A DNA stretch of 44,606 nucleotides from positions 1 to 44,606 of the forward strand of contig JACRDB010000113.1 in NCBI GenBank assembly GCA_016218725.1, read 5' to 3'. Below, piece after piece: positions 23,973-33,087 of this stretch. Every line of letters begins with the position of its first letter. Position 1 is the first letter of the stretch. The notes beneath the pieces were generated by a model, which saw only the letters and a list, made by a program, of their open reading frames with translations, was not told the DNA's origin and searched no databases. This DNA comes from Deltaproteobacteria bacterium. GTDB taxonomy: Bacteria; Myxococcota_A; Polyangia; Polyangiales; Ga0077539. The position numbers were made by a program, and so were the translations under genes.

Positions 23973-26321
23973 TCAGAACATCCCCGTGCGGCCCGCCGGG
24001 CGACCAAAGGCCGGGTTGTAGAGCACGGGCGGCACCAGCGGAGGGCTCTGGAGCACCTGCCCGGGCGCGCTCTCGGGGGTGGTCCCCAGGGGCCGGGTGA
24101 CCGAGGGCTGCGTAGGTTGTGCCGGCTGCGCGGATTGTGCCCCCTGCGCGGGGGTCGGAGGGTGGAGCGGCACCGCGGGCTGCGGGGGGTGCACCAGCGG
24201 CGGCGCGGGCGGCCTCCGAGGCGGCGGGGGCGCGGGGGCCGGGGGCCTCGCGGGCGGGGCTACGAGGTGGGGCCTCGGGCGGGAGGACTCGTGCGCCTGG
24301 CGCTCCAAGACGGCGAGTTCCTCCCGCAGGGCGTGGTCCTCGACGAGGCGCAGGGCGTTCTGCAGGTGCGGCAGGGCCTCCGCGGGGCGGTTGTTCAGGC
24401 GAGCCGCGTCGGCGGCGGCGCGGAGCCTCGCGGCGGCGGCCTGGCGGAGCGCGTGGGCCCGCGCGTTCTCCGGGTCCAGCGCGAGCACGGCGTCGGTGAG
24501 GTCCTCCACGTCGGCGCCGTCCCGGGCGTGGACGTAGTGCCCGTCGGCCAGGGCCGCGGAGGCCCGGGAGAGGAGCCCCTGGAGCTCGTCCGCCCGGCGC
24601 TGCGAGGGGAACATACGAAAGGCCCAGGCCCCCCCGAGGGCGATGGCGAAGGCCAGCACCATGGACACGCCCACGGTAGCCAGGGTGGTCACAAACGACG
24701 TCCCCTGCGCCTGCGAGCGCCGCCTGGGCAGCCCCGGCACCACCAGCTCGCCGGAGTCCTCCGACGGGGCGAAGGGCTGCGGCACCTCCAGCGCGCTCGG
24801 CGCCGAGAGCTGCGTGGGCGGGATCACCGGCAGCTCCATCCTCGGGTGGAGGCGCACCGCCGTGGCCCCCAGCGAGGCAGAGGTCTCCGGCGGGCCGCTC
24901 GACGGGGCCGTGGCCCTCGGCGCGGAGGGCGGCGCGGTCCCGGGCCCGAGCAGGGGCGCCGCGGGGATCGCGCTGGGCGGCGTGGAGGCCCCCTCGTCGA
25001 CGCGCGAGCCGCGGTCCAGCGTGGAGATGGGCACGCCGTTGGCCGGGTGGATCTGCACCCGCACCCGGGACACGCCGCTCACGGACGGGTCCCGCGTGGC
25101 GACGCCCCCAACGGGCGCGTCGGCCACGGCGGCGGTGGCCACGGTGCGGGCCAGCTCGGCCACGCCGGCCACGCCGGCCACGCCGGCCACCTCGGAGGCG
25201 GGCATGACCGTGGTGGGCACCAGCGAGCGCACCTCCGCCGCCCTCGGCGCCGAGGGCACCGCCTCGCGCAGCGCGGCGGCGAAGGCCTGGGCGTCCGGGA
25301 AGCGCCCCTCGGGGTTCTTCACCAGGGCGCGGTTGATCACCGCCTCGAGCTCCGCGGGGACGCCCGCCGCCGCGGGCCAGGTGCGCAGCGGCGGCACCGG
25401 CTGGTGCATGTGCTTGATCAGGAGCTGCACGGGCTCGTCGGCCTCGAAGGGCGTGTGCCCGGCCAGGAGCTGGTACGCGATCACCCCGAGGGAGTACACG
25501 TCCCCGCGCTGGTCCACGGGCTCCCCCGCGGCGCCCTCCGGGGAGATGTACCGCGCGGTCCCGAAGATCAGCCCCGCCTGCGTGACGAAGCTCCCGCTCC
25601 CGAGGAGCATCTTGGCGATGCCGAAGTCCAGCACCTTGGGGAACTCCGGGTCGCCGTCGGCGCTGGTCAGAATGATGTTCTCGGGCTTCAGGTCCCGGTG
25701 CACGATCTTCTGGGCGTGGGCGTACCCGATGGCGTCCGCCACGCGGGCCACCACGTTCACCGCCCTCGCCGTGGCGAAGGGCCCCTGGGCGTCCATGGCC
25801 TCCGCCAGCGTGGGGCCCTCCAGGAACTCCAGCACGAGGTACAGGTTGCCGTCCCTGAGCTGACCGAACTGGTGCACCCTCACGATGCCCGGGTGGTCCA
25901 GCCGGCTGGCGATCTGCGCCTCCTGCTGGAACCTGAGCACGATGTCCTTGTTGGTGATCAGGTCCCGGTGCAGGATCTTCACCGCCCAGCGCCGCGAGAG
26001 GTTGTCCCGCGCGTCGTACACCACGCCCATGCCCCCCGCGCCGAGCACCCGCTCCAGGAGGAACTGGTCCACGATGCGCGTGCCCAGGTACGGGTCCGGA
26101 GCCGTCTCTTCGATCTTCAGGGTGATGCCGTCCACCTGGCAGAAGCGCGCCGGGGGTTCGTACTGGCGCCCGCAGGTGGGGCACGTCCTGCGGGGCGCCG
26201 AGGCCCCCTCGCGGAGGGTCTCCGGCACCCCCGGCACCACCCGCAGCGAGGCCGCATGCGGCGTGGGCCCCACGCCGGGTACGTCACTTACGGGGGGGTC
26301 GAGGGGTACCGGCTTGCTCAT
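23973..26321 (-). CDS. Transmembrane Ser/Thr protein kinase with zinc ribbon and TPR-like tail
   Basis: The 782-aa protein has an N-terminal zinc-ribbon-like motif (CPTCG...FCQVDG, about 47-65). The kinase domain (about 85-350) has a G-loop GAGGMG, ATP Lys K115 (AVKIL), catalytic HRDLKPEN (208-215) and DFG (232-234), so it should be active. A Pro/Ala-rich juxtamembrane region includes an exact VAG repeat. One TM helix (about 543-567) is followed by an outer segment of about 115 residues with TPR-like helices, then a Pro/Gln-rich tail. This is the common PASTA-less myxobacterial Pkn type. The ATG at 26321 (MSKPVPLDPP) fits the family; the open frame upstream overlaps the YfiH gene. Confidence 0.92.
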   Translation of the reverse strand: MSKPVPLDPPVSDVPGVGPTPHAASLRVVPGVPETLREGASAPRRTCPTCGRQYEPPARFCQVDGITLKIEETAPDPYLGTRIVDQFLLERVLGAGGMGVVYDARDNLSRRWAVKILHRDLITNKDIVLRFQQEAQIASRLDHPGIVRVHQFGQLRDGNLYLVLEFLEGPTLAEAMDAQGPFATARAVNVVARVADAIGYAHAQKIVHRDLKPENIILTSADGDPEFPKVLDFGIAKMLLGSGSFVTQAGLIFGTARYISPEGAAGEPVDQRGDVYSLGVIAYQLLAGHTPFEADEPVQLLIKHMHQPVPPLRTWPAAAGVPAELEAVINRALVKNPEGRFPDAQAFAAALREAVPSAPRAAEVRSLVPTTVMPASEVAGVAGVAGVAELARTVATAAVADAPVGGVATRDPSVSGVSRVRVQIHPANGVPISTLDRGSRVDEGASTPPSAIPAAPLLGPGTAPPSAPRATAPSSGPPETSASLGATAVRLHPRMELPVIPPTQLSAPSALEVPQPFAPSEDSGELVVPGLPRRRSQAQGTSFVTTLATVGVSMVLAFAIALGGAWAFRMFPSQRRADELQGLLSRASAALADGHYVHARDGADVEDLTDAVLALDPENARAHALRQAAAARLRAAADAARLNNRPAEALPHLQNALRLVEDHALREELAVLERQAHESSRPRPHLVAPPARPPAPAPPPPRRPPAPPLVHPPQPAVPLHPPTPAQGAQSAQPAQPTQPSVTRPLGTTPESAPGQVLQSPPLVPPVLYNPAFGRPAGRTGMF
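25161..25187 (-). repeat. Three exact 9-bp tandem repeats in the kinase linker
   Basis: CACGCCGGC is repeated three times on the plus strand, encoding VAG repeats in the minus-strand kinase gene, in the linker between kinase domain and TM helix. Slippage would change linker length by three residues. Confidence 0.85.
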
Positions 26322-26352
26322 CGCGCACCAGAGCCTTGGACGACAAGGCCCT

Positions 26353-27051
26353 TCAAGGAGTTCTGCTCCATCCCCGGGCGTTTGCATGGTCCGGGCCCGT
26401 GGGCGCCCGCACCGCCACGAAGCCTACCATGCGCCCCGCCAGGGGCCCGTCCCGGCGGTACGAGAAGAACAGCGCCGGGTGGCACCGTGTGCAGAGGTTC
26501 ACGCGCTCCACCAACGGTACACCGTGGGTCCGGAGCTGGTGCTCCGCAAGGGCCCCGAGGTCCACCGTGGGGCGCTCCCCGTCCCTTTTCCACACCACCG
26601 CGGGGGGCGACCCCTCGGCCAGCCGGGTGGCCACCTCCGACGCCACCTCGAAGCAGCAGGGGCCGATGTGGGGCCCCACGGAGGCCACCAGGGCCCCGCG
26701 CGGGCCCCCGGCGAGGGCGCCCAGGGCGGCGGGCAGCACCCCGGCCAGAAGGCCCCTCCAGCCCGCGTGGACGGCCGCCACGTGGCCCGTCTCCCGGTCC
26801 GCAAGGAGCACCGGGACACAGTCCGCCACGCGCACGCCCACCGCGTGGCCCGGGGAGCGCGCCACCAGGGCGTCGGCCTCCAGGCCCCGGAGCGCCTGTG
26901 GGTGGTCCCCGGGGCGCACCTCCAGCACCCCGCTCCCGTGCACCTGCGAGGCCTGGAAGAGCGTGGGCCCGAGCGCCGGGGGGTCCCCGGGGCGGGTGGT
27001 GAAGCCGTGGACAAAGCCCTCGGCGCGCAGCCGGGGGGACATCAGCGCCAT
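26353..27051 (-). CDS. pgeF: YfiH/PgeF-family protein (purine nucleoside phosphorylase/laccase-domain)
   Basis: The 232-aa protein has all family metal-site residues visible: His in ASQVHGSG, Cys in VRVADCVPVLL and His in AAVHAGWRGLLAG, plus the CTRCHPALFFSYRRDG C-terminal motif. Known members act as zinc-dependent purine nucleoside phosphorylase/adenosine deaminase, or as peptidoglycan editing factor removing wrongly incorporated residues from UDP-MurNAc precursors. Several in-frame starts exist (27069 GTG, 27051 ATG, 27042 ATG); 27051 was chosen without strong ribosome-site support. It lies 31 bp upstream of the Ser/Thr kinase gene on the same strand. Confidence 0.9.
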   Translation of the reverse strand: MALMSPRLRAEGFVHGFTTRPGDPPALGPTLFQASQVHGSGVLEVRPGDHPQALRGLEADALVARSPGHAVGVRVADCVPVLLADRETGHVAAVHAGWRGLLAGVLPAALGALAGGPRGALVASVGPHIGPCCFEVASEVATRLAEGSPPAVVWKRDGERPTVDLGALAEHQLRTHGVPLVERVNLCTRCHPALFFSYRRDGPLAGRMVGFVAVRAPTGPDHANARGWSRTP

Positions 27052-27144
27052 TGTAGGGAAGCGTAGCACGGCGCCTACGGGGCTTCACCACGGGGGAGGA
27101 GGTCTTTACGGGGTGGTGGGGGGTGTGCAACAACCCCGGCGCCC

Positions 27145-27172
27145 GGCGACCCCGAAGGGATCACAGGTCGCC
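27145..27172 (+). promoter_or_regulatory. Hairpin in the mdh leader
   Basis: GGCGACC (27145-27151) pairs with GGTCGCC (27166-27172) around a 14-nt loop, ending 19 nt before the mdh ATG. It could be part of the 5' leader fold of the mdh-sucCD transcript or an operator. No known riboswitch class is recognised. Confidence 0.3.
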
Positions 27173-27191
27173 TGACGGGAGAGGTACGCGA

Positions 27192-28142
27192 ATGGCCAGG
27201 CGCAACAAGATCGCACTCATCGGCGCGGGGAACATTGGTGGGGAGCTCGCCTCCCTGGTGGCGCGGACGGAGCTCGGGGACGCGGTGCTCTTCGACATCC
27301 CGTCGAAGACGGACTTCGCCCGGGGCAAGGCGCTGGACCTGCTGCAGAACGGGTCCATCCTGGGGTACGACGCGAACATCGTGGGCACCAGCGACTGGCG
27401 CGACTGCGAGGGCGCGGACGTGCTGATCATCACGGCGGGCGTGCCCCGGAAGCCCGGGCAGAGCCGGGACGACCTGGTGGGGATCAACCTCCCGATCATC
27501 AGGAACGTGGCGGAGAACGCGAAGCGCGCGTGCCCGGACGCCTTCGTGATCGTGATCTCGAACCCGCTGGACGTGATGGTGTGGGCCTACCGGGAGTTCA
27601 CCGGGGCCCGGCCGGAGAAGGTCGTGGGCATGGCGGGGGTGCTGGACGCAGCGCGCATGCAGCACTTCCTGGCGGCGGCCGCCGGGGCCAGCGTGAAGGA
27701 CGTGCGGGCGATGATCCTCGGGGGCCACGGGGACGACATGGTGCCGGTGCTCAGCGCCACCACGCTCAACGGGATGCCCATCACGCAGTTCCTCTCCCAG
27801 GACACGCTGGACGGCATCGTGGCCCGCACCCGCGGCGGCGGCGGGGAGATCGTGAAGCTCATGGGCACCAGCGCGTACTACGCCCCGGCCTCCGCGGCGG
27901 TGTGCATGGCCGAGGCGTACCTCCGGGACCAGAAGCGCGTGCTCCCGGCGGCGGCGTACCTCTCGGGGCAGTACGGCTACCGGGACCTGTACCTGGGCGT
28001 GCCCGTGGTGCTCGGGGCCGGCGGGGTGGAGAAGATCGTGGAGCTGCCCCTCACGGAGACCGAGCGGGCCATGCTGGCCCGCAGCGCCGCGAGCGTGCAG
28101 GGCGTGGTGGACGTGGCCCGTCGCCTGAGCGCCCAGGGCTGA
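27192..28142 (+). CDS. mdh: Malate dehydrogenase (LDH-like type)
   Basis: The 316-aa protein has NAD-binding GAGNIGGELASLVA at the N-terminus. Substrate-binding Arg residues lie in GVPRKPGQSRDDL and NLPIIRNVAENAK, and the catalytic His is in MILGGHGDDMVPV. It oxidises malate to oxaloacetate in the TCA cycle. The sequence is of the lactate-dehydrogenase-like MDH group seen in many delta/alpha lineages. The ATG at 27192 has GGGAGAGG 7-8 nt upstream. It is the first gene of mdh-sucC-sucD; the sucC ATG follows the stop after 2 nt. Confidence 0.96.
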   Translation: MARRNKIALIGAGNIGGELASLVARTELGDAVLFDIPSKTDFARGKALDLLQNGSILGYDANIVGTSDWRDCEGADVLIITAGVPRKPGQSRDDLVGINLPIIRNVAENAKRACPDAFVIVISNPLDVMVWAYREFTGARPEKVVGMAGVLDAARMQHFLAAAAGASVKDVRAMILGGHGDDMVPVLSATTLNGMPITQFLSQDTLDGIVARTRGGGGEIVKLMGTSAYYAPASAAVCMAEAYLRDQKRVLPAAAYLSGQYGYRDLYLGVPVVLGAGGVEKIVELPLTETERAMLARSAASVQGVVDVARRLSAQG

Positions 28143-28144
28143 CG

Positions 28145-29356
28145 ATGAAGATCCATGAGTACCAGGGCAAGGCCCTGCTGGCGCGCTACGGCGTGCGCGT
28201 CCCGAGGTGCCTCCCGGCCACCACCGTGGAGGAGGCCCGGGCCGCGGCGGAGAAGCTCCTGGCGGAGACCGGCGGGAGCGTGGTGGTGGTCAAGGCCCAG
28301 ATCCACGCGGGGGGCCGCGGCAAGGGCAAGGTGCACAAGGGCCCCAACGTGGTGGCCCGGGGCGTCGAGGTCTGCAAGGGCGGCGCGGACGCCGCCCGGG
28401 ACGCCGCCTGGAGGATCCTCGGGGGCAAGCTCGTCACGCTCCAGACGGGCCCCGAGGGGCGCGTGGTGCGCACGGTGCTGGTCGAGCAGGGCGTGGCCAT
28501 CGCCCGGGAGCTCTACCTGGGCATGCTGGTCGACCGGGACACCCGCCGGGTGGTGTGCATGGCCTCCACCGAGGGCGGCATGGACATCGAGAAGGTCGCC
28601 GAGGAGACCCCGGAGAAGATCCTCAAGGTGTGGGCCGACCCGGTCACGGGCCTCGCGGCGCACCAGGCCCGCTGGCTGGGCTTCCAGCTCGGGTTCACCA
28701 AGGACCAGACCGCGAAGTTCGTGCCGCTCCTCGGGGCCCTCTACGAGTGCTTCACCCGCGAGGACTGCGCGCTCCTGGAGGTCAACCCCTTGATCGTCAC
28801 CGTCGACGGCGAGCTCCTGTGCCTCGACGCCAAGGTCAGCTTCGACGACAACGCGGATTTCCGGCACCCGTCCTGGGCGGAGCTGCGGGACCCGAGCGAG
28901 GAGAACGCCACGGAGCTCAAGGCCAAGGAGGCCGGGCTGTCCTACGTGGCGCTCGACGGCAACATCGGGTGCCTGGTCAACGGCGCGGGGCTGGCCATGG
29001 CCACCATGGACATCATCGCCCACTGCGGGGGCTCGCCGGCGAACTTCCTGGACGTGGGCGGTGGGGCCACCGAGGAGGCCGTCACCCGGGCCTTCGAGAT
29101 CATCCTGGAGAGCCCACAGGTGAAGGGGATCTTCGTGAACATCTTCGGCGGGATCATGAAGTGCGACGTGATCGCCACCGGGGTGATCAACGCCACGCGC
29201 AAGCTCGGGCTCCGGGTGCCGCTGGTGGTGCGCCTGGAGGGCACCAACGTGGACGAGGGGCGCAAGCTCCTCGCCGAGAGCGGCCTGGCCATCACGCCGG
29301 CCTCCACCATGTTCGACGGCGCCCAGAAGATCTGCGCGCTGGTCCGCGGGACCTGA
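28145..29356 (+). CDS. sucC: Succinate-CoA ligase beta subunit
   Basis: The 403-aa protein has ATP-grasp fold motifs: MKIHEYQGKALLARYGV at the N-terminus, VVVKAQIHAGGRGKGK, EVNPLIVT, DAKVSFDDNADFRH, and the C-terminal LDVGGGATEEAVTRAF and VNIFGGIMKCDVIATGVI. Together with SucD it forms succinate + CoA + NTP from succinyl-CoA in the TCA cycle. The ATG at 28145 lies 2 nt after the mdh stop, so coupling is likely. Confidence 0.97.
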   Translation: MKIHEYQGKALLARYGVRVPRCLPATTVEEARAAAEKLLAETGGSVVVVKAQIHAGGRGKGKVHKGPNVVARGVEVCKGGADAARDAAWRILGGKLVTLQTGPEGRVVRTVLVEQGVAIARELYLGMLVDRDTRRVVCMASTEGGMDIEKVAEETPEKILKVWADPVTGLAAHQARWLGFQLGFTKDQTAKFVPLLGALYECFTREDCALLEVNPLIVTVDGELLCLDAKVSFDDNADFRHPSWAELRDPSEENATELKAKEAGLSYVALDGNIGCLVNGAGLAMATMDIIAHCGGSPANFLDVGGGATEEAVTRAFEIILESPQVKGIFVNIFGGIMKCDVIATGVINATRKLGLRVPLVVRLEGTNVDEGRKLLAESGLAITPASTMFDGAQKICALVRGT

Positions 29357-29372
29357 AGGAAGGGGCGCGCAG

Positions 29373-30254
29373 ATGGCGATTCTGGTTGGCAAGGACACGC
29401 GGCTGGTGGTGCAGGGCATCACCGGCAGGTTCGGTTCGTTCCACGCGCGGCAGATGCTGGCGTACGGGACGAAGCTCGTCGCCGGGGTCACCCCCGGGGC
29501 CGGGGGGCAGACCTTCGAGGGCGCGGTGCCCGTCTTCCATACCATGCGCGAGGCGGTCTCCCGCGAGGGCGCCAACGCGTCGGTGATCTTCGTCCCCCCG
29601 GCGGGCGCCGCGGACGCGATCCTTGAGGCCGCCGACGCGGGGGTCTCGCTGGTGGTGTGCATCACCGAGGGGGTGCCCGTGATGGACATGCTCCGGGTGC
29701 GGCGGGCCCTGGAGCACCGGCTCAACCGGGACCTCACGCTGGTGGGCCCCAACTGCCCCGGGGTGATCACCCCCGGGCAGTGCAAGATCGGGATCATGCC
29801 AGGGCACATCCACAAGCCGGGCCCCATCGGCGTGGTGTCCCGCTCCGGGACCCTCACCTACGAGGCCGTCGGGCAGCTCACGCACCTGGGCATCGGCCAG
29901 AGTTCCTGCGTGGGCATCGGCGGCGACCCGGTCAATGGCATGGACTTCGTGGACGTCCTGCGGCTCTTCAACGACGACCCGGACACCCACGGGGTCATCA
30001 TGATCGGTGAAATCGGCGGCCAGGCCGAGGAGCGCGCCGCCGAGTGGGTCAAGGCGAACATGAAGAAGCCCGTGGCGGGCTTCATCGCGGGCACCACCGC
30101 CCCGCCCGGCAAGCGCATGGGCCACGCCGGGGCCGTGATCTCCGGCGGCAAGGGCCGCGCCGTGGACAAGATCCAGGCCTTCCAGAACGCGGGGATCCGT
30201 GTGGCGACCACCCCCGCCCACATGGCCGAGACGCTTCAGACAATGCTGAAATAG
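29373..30254 (+). CDS. sucD: Succinate-CoA ligase alpha subunit
   Basis: The 293-aa protein has a CoA-binding Rossmann domain (VQGITGRFGSFHARQMLAYGTKLVAGVTPG). The ligase domain has VGPNCPGVITPGQCKIGIMPGHIHKPGPIGVVSRSGTLTYE and IGEIGGQAEE, and the active-site His is in MGHAGAVISGG. The partner subunit SucC is directly upstream (16 bp gap, good GAAGGAAGG ribosome site). It ends 5 bp from the stop of the convergent kinase gene. Confidence 0.97.
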   Translation: MAILVGKDTRLVVQGITGRFGSFHARQMLAYGTKLVAGVTPGAGGQTFEGAVPVFHTMREAVSREGANASVIFVPPAGAADAILEAADAGVSLVVCITEGVPVMDMLRVRRALEHRLNRDLTLVGPNCPGVITPGQCKIGIMPGHIHKPGPIGVVSRSGTLTYEAVGQLTHLGIGQSSCVGIGGDPVNGMDFVDVLRLFNDDPDTHGVIMIGEIGGQAEERAAEWVKANMKKPVAGFIAGTTAPPGKRMGHAGAVISGGKGRAVDKIQAFQNAGIRVATTPAHMAETLQTMLK

Positions 30255-30259
30255 CCGTT

Positions 30260-31909
30260 CTAGGGGCGCGCCGGGGCGCTCTCCAGGCGCTGGGTCTCCT
30301 GCGAGACCACGGCGTGGCGGGCGGCCAGGCGCGCGCCGAGGTCCCCGAGCCTCTGGCGGAGCGAGGCCCTCGACGAAGCCACGCGGACCTCGGCCTCGGC
30401 GCGGGTGGCCCGGATCGTGGCGATCTGGAAGGACAGGTCCCGGCGCTCCTGGTCGATGGCGTCGAAGCGCTCGGCGGCTTCGTCCAGCGCGCGCTGGGCG
30501 CTCCTCCACGCGGCGGCGCGCTCGCCCAGGTGCTCCAGGGCGGCGAGGCCCGGGTCGTCGAGGCTCTCGTGGGGAGGGGCGCACCGGAGGGCCGCGCGCC
30601 AGGCGTCGAGGCTCGCCGAGGCGTGGGCGTTCACGGCCTCGCGGGCGGCCTCGAGGGCGCGCTGGGCCTCGGTGTAGGGCTCGGTCCAGCCGTCGAAGTC
30701 CCGGGCGAGCTCTCCCAGGGCGTTCTCGAAGGCCCTGCGCTGGCCGTGGTGGTGCTCCTCCAGGGCCGTGAGCTCCCGGGCGACCTCCTGGGTCTCGCGC
30801 TCCAGGGCGGGGATCTCCTCCAGGGCCTCGTCGAGCTCCGAGAGGCTCCGCCGCAGGGGCTCCGGGAGGGCGCCCGGGTCGCCGTTTCCGACGAGGCGCT
30901 GGTGGAGCGCGGCGCGGCGCTGGAGCCAGTCCTGGAGGGTGGGGGGGCGGCCGGGCTCCCGGGAACCTCGGACCAGGAGCCCCCGGGCGCCCAGGGTCGC
31001 GCGGAGCTGCTCGACCTGCTCGCGGAGGCTCTGCCCGTCGGGGATGCGCCGCGCGGGGTCGGCTTCCATCATCGCGTGGACCAGGGCCTCGACCTCGCGG
31101 GGCACGGCGGGCACCGGGAGGGGCGTGACGCTCGGGCGCTGGTTGAGCATCTCCCCGGAGGTGCCCGTGAAGGGCCTGGAGCCCGTGAGCATTTCATAGA
31201 ACACGGCCCCGAGGGAGAACACGTCGCTGGCGGGGGTGGCCTCGCGCCCCTGGGTCTGCTCCGGGGACATGTACATGGGCGTGCCGAAGACCTCGCCGGA
31301 GGCGGTCATCCGCGCGGACGAGATGCGCACGAGGCCGAAGTCCAGGACCTTGACGCGGAGCACGGGCCCGGTCACCCGCAGGAGGAAGATGTTCTCGGGC
31401 TTGATGTCCCGGTGGACGAGCCCGGCCTTGTGGGCCGCCGAGAGGGCCTTGGCGACGGCCAGGAGCACCTCCAGGGCGTCGTCCAGGGAGAGGGGCCCGC
31501 GGGCCGTGCGGGCCGCGAGGTGCTCGCCCTCCAGGAGCTCCATCACCAGGTAGAGGTCCCCGGCGTCGGTTCCGAAATCAATGACGTCCACGATGTTCTC
31601 GTGGCGCACGCGGTTGGGGGCCGTGGCCTCGCGCAGGAACCGCTGCCGGAGGTGCCGGTCGGCGCCCAGGTGCCTCGAGAGCAGCTTCACCGCGACGTTG
31701 CGCCCGAGGACCTCGTGGCGGGCGATGTACACGCTCCCCATGCCGCCGACGGCCAGGAGCCGCAGCACGCGGTAGCGCCCGCCGAGGAGCCGGTCCAGGT
31801 TGGGGTCCCGGACCAGGTCCAGGTTGTGCCTGGGGCAGCGCTCGGCGGGGGGCTCCGGGCACTCTCCGCAGCGCGGACACACCCGGTTCGTGAGGTCAGC
31901 CCGCTCCAT
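30260..31909 (-). CDS. Cytosolic zinc-ribbon Ser/Thr protein kinase with coiled-coil tail
   Basis: The 549-aa protein has an N-terminal CPRCG...RCPRH motif (about 11-28). The kinase domain (about 45-315) has a G-loop LLAVGGMGSVY, K75, HRDIKPEN (166-173), DFG (190-192) and the GTPMYMSPEQ activation-loop end; all catalytic residues are present. No TM is seen. The C-terminal 230 residues are Glu/Arg/Leu/Ala-rich, predicted coiled coil (LDEALEEIPALERETQEVARELTALEEHH and so on). Substrate and partner are unknown. The ATG at 31909 was preferred to the one at 31960, which would overlap the upstream cytochrome gene. The promoter probably lies upstream of the cytochrome gene (same strand). Confidence 0.92.
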   Translation of the reverse strand: MERADLTNRVCPRCGECPEPPAERCPRHNLDLVRDPNLDRLLGGRYRVLRLLAVGGMGSVYIARHEVLGRNVAVKLLSRHLGADRHLRQRFLREATAPNRVRHENIVDVIDFGTDAGDLYLVMELLEGEHLAARTARGPLSLDDALEVLLAVAKALSAAHKAGLVHRDIKPENIFLLRVTGPVLRVKVLDFGLVRISSARMTASGEVFGTPMYMSPEQTQGREATPASDVFSLGAVFYEMLTGSRPFTGTSGEMLNQRPSVTPLPVPAVPREVEALVHAMMEADPARRIPDGQSLREQVEQLRATLGARGLLVRGSREPGRPPTLQDWLQRRAALHQRLVGNGDPGALPEPLRRSLSELDEALEEIPALERETQEVARELTALEEHHHGQRRAFENALGELARDFDGWTEPYTEAQRALEAAREAVNAHASASLDAWRAALRCAPPHESLDDPGLAALEHLGERAAAWRSAQRALDEAAERFDAIDQERRDLSFQIATIRATRAEAEVRVASSRASLRQRLGDLGARLAARHAVVSQETQRLESAPARP

Positions 31910-31949
31910 GCCCAGGGGGCGTATGGTAGGCCCAGGGGCGAGCCCGTGA

Positions 31950-33062
31950 CTAGAGCGCATGGGTCACCGCGGCCAGGTCCAGGGGGCCAGTGGGGTCCGG
32001 AGGGAGGCCCAGGGCCTGCCGCAGGCGCGGATCGTTCCGACGGAAGCGCAAGACGGCGGTGAGCGCTCGGACGGGGCTGCCGCCCACGCTCGCGGGAAGC
32101 TCCAGGGTGACCGTGCGGCTCCCGGCTGCGGGCAGGGCACGCACCTCGGGCGGGTCGCTGGCGGTGGGGAGCGCCGGGAGGCCGTTTCGGGTGACCCGGT
32201 CGCCGAGCTCGACCCTCCGGGGGTCCTCCGGGGCTCCGGCGAGGACCGTGGTGCCCTGGTCCGTGAGGGCCCGGACCTCGAGCCACAGCTCTCGGGCGAA
32301 GCGCGCCCCGCTGGGCAGGGCGTGGGCGGTGTTGCGGTTGGTCATGGTGACCTCCACCCGGAGCGTGGCCCCGTTGGGAACGACGTGCATGGCCAGCGAG
32401 GCCGAGCGCCCGAGGAGCTCCGCGGCCCTTTGGTGCTCGGGGCCGACAAAGGCATGGTCCGTGAGGGCCCTGTCCGGGCCCCCGACGGCGGCGGGGCCGC
32501 GCTCTCTCGGGGCCTCCGGGTCGCCCGGGGACCGCGCCATGTGGCAGCCCGCGCAGGTGATCCCCGACTGCGCCGCGGGGCTCGCGCTCCACTCGGAGTA
32601 GGGCGTCTCGACGAAGGCACCGGGGCCCTGCACCTCGTGGCAGGTGCCGCACAGGTCGGCGCTCCGTAGGAAGTCCCCCGGGGCGCTGCGGTGGGCGCTG
32701 GTGGCGGACCCGAAGGGACCGCGCACGGGGCCCTGTAGATCAAGCACCAGCCGCGCGTTGGACACGCCCCGGTTGCCCCCGGCCTGGTGGCACGTCACGC
32801 AGCCGGCGCCTTCTTCTCCCGGGACGTCGTGCACGGTGTGGCACCCGTCGCAGAAGGCCCGGTCGGCGGTGGACGCGCGCGCTCGGAGGGCTCGGAAGAG
32901 GTCGCTCTCGGTGGCGCGGGAGTGCCTGGAGGAGGCCAGGGCCCGGGCCTGGGTGGGGTGGCACCCCGCGCAGGAGGCGTTGCCCCGGGAGGCGGGAGGC
33001 GCGGGCGCGCAGCCGAGCCCCAGGGCCAGCCACCAGAGCCCTCGCGCGGATCCCTCAAGCAT
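31950..33062 (-). CDS. Pentaheme c-type cytochrome lipoprotein
   Basis: The 370-aa protein has a signal with lipobox-like LALGLGC, then five CxxCH heme-attachment motifs in the first ~190 residues: CAGCH, CDGCH, CVTCH, CGTCH, CAGCH. Additional His residues (SSRHSRA, SAHRSAPGDF, AFVGPEHQRA) could be distal ligands. The C-terminal 170 residues form a beta-rich domain (LRVEVTMTNRNTAHALPSGARFARELWLEVRAL), similar to the C-terminal part of cytochrome c554-type proteins. It likely transfers electrons at the outer membrane or periplasm; the specific donor is unknown. The neighbour downstream is the zinc-ribbon kinase. Confidence 0.88.
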   Translation of the reverse strand: MLEGSARGLWWLALGLGCAPAPPASRGNASCAGCHPTQARALASSRHSRATESDLFRALRARASTADRAFCDGCHTVHDVPGEEGAGCVTCHQAGGNRGVSNARLVLDLQGPVRGPFGSATSAHRSAPGDFLRSADLCGTCHEVQGPGAFVETPYSEWSASPAAQSGITCAGCHMARSPGDPEAPRERGPAAVGGPDRALTDHAFVGPEHQRAAELLGRSASLAMHVVPNGATLRVEVTMTNRNTAHALPSGARFARELWLEVRALTDQGTTVLAGAPEDPRRVELGDRVTRNGLPALPTASDPPEVRALPAAGSRTVTLELPASVGGSPVRALTAVLRFRRNDPRLRQALGLPPDPTGPLDLAAVTHAL

Positions 33063-33087
33063 CGGGCACAGGTCCTCCGGTGTCCCT

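Noticed and set aside
23928..27002. 1024-aa plus-strand open frame across the kinase and YfiH genes
   Set aside because: It covers two convincing minus-strand genes and reads as Arg/Gly/Pro-rich shadow sequence.
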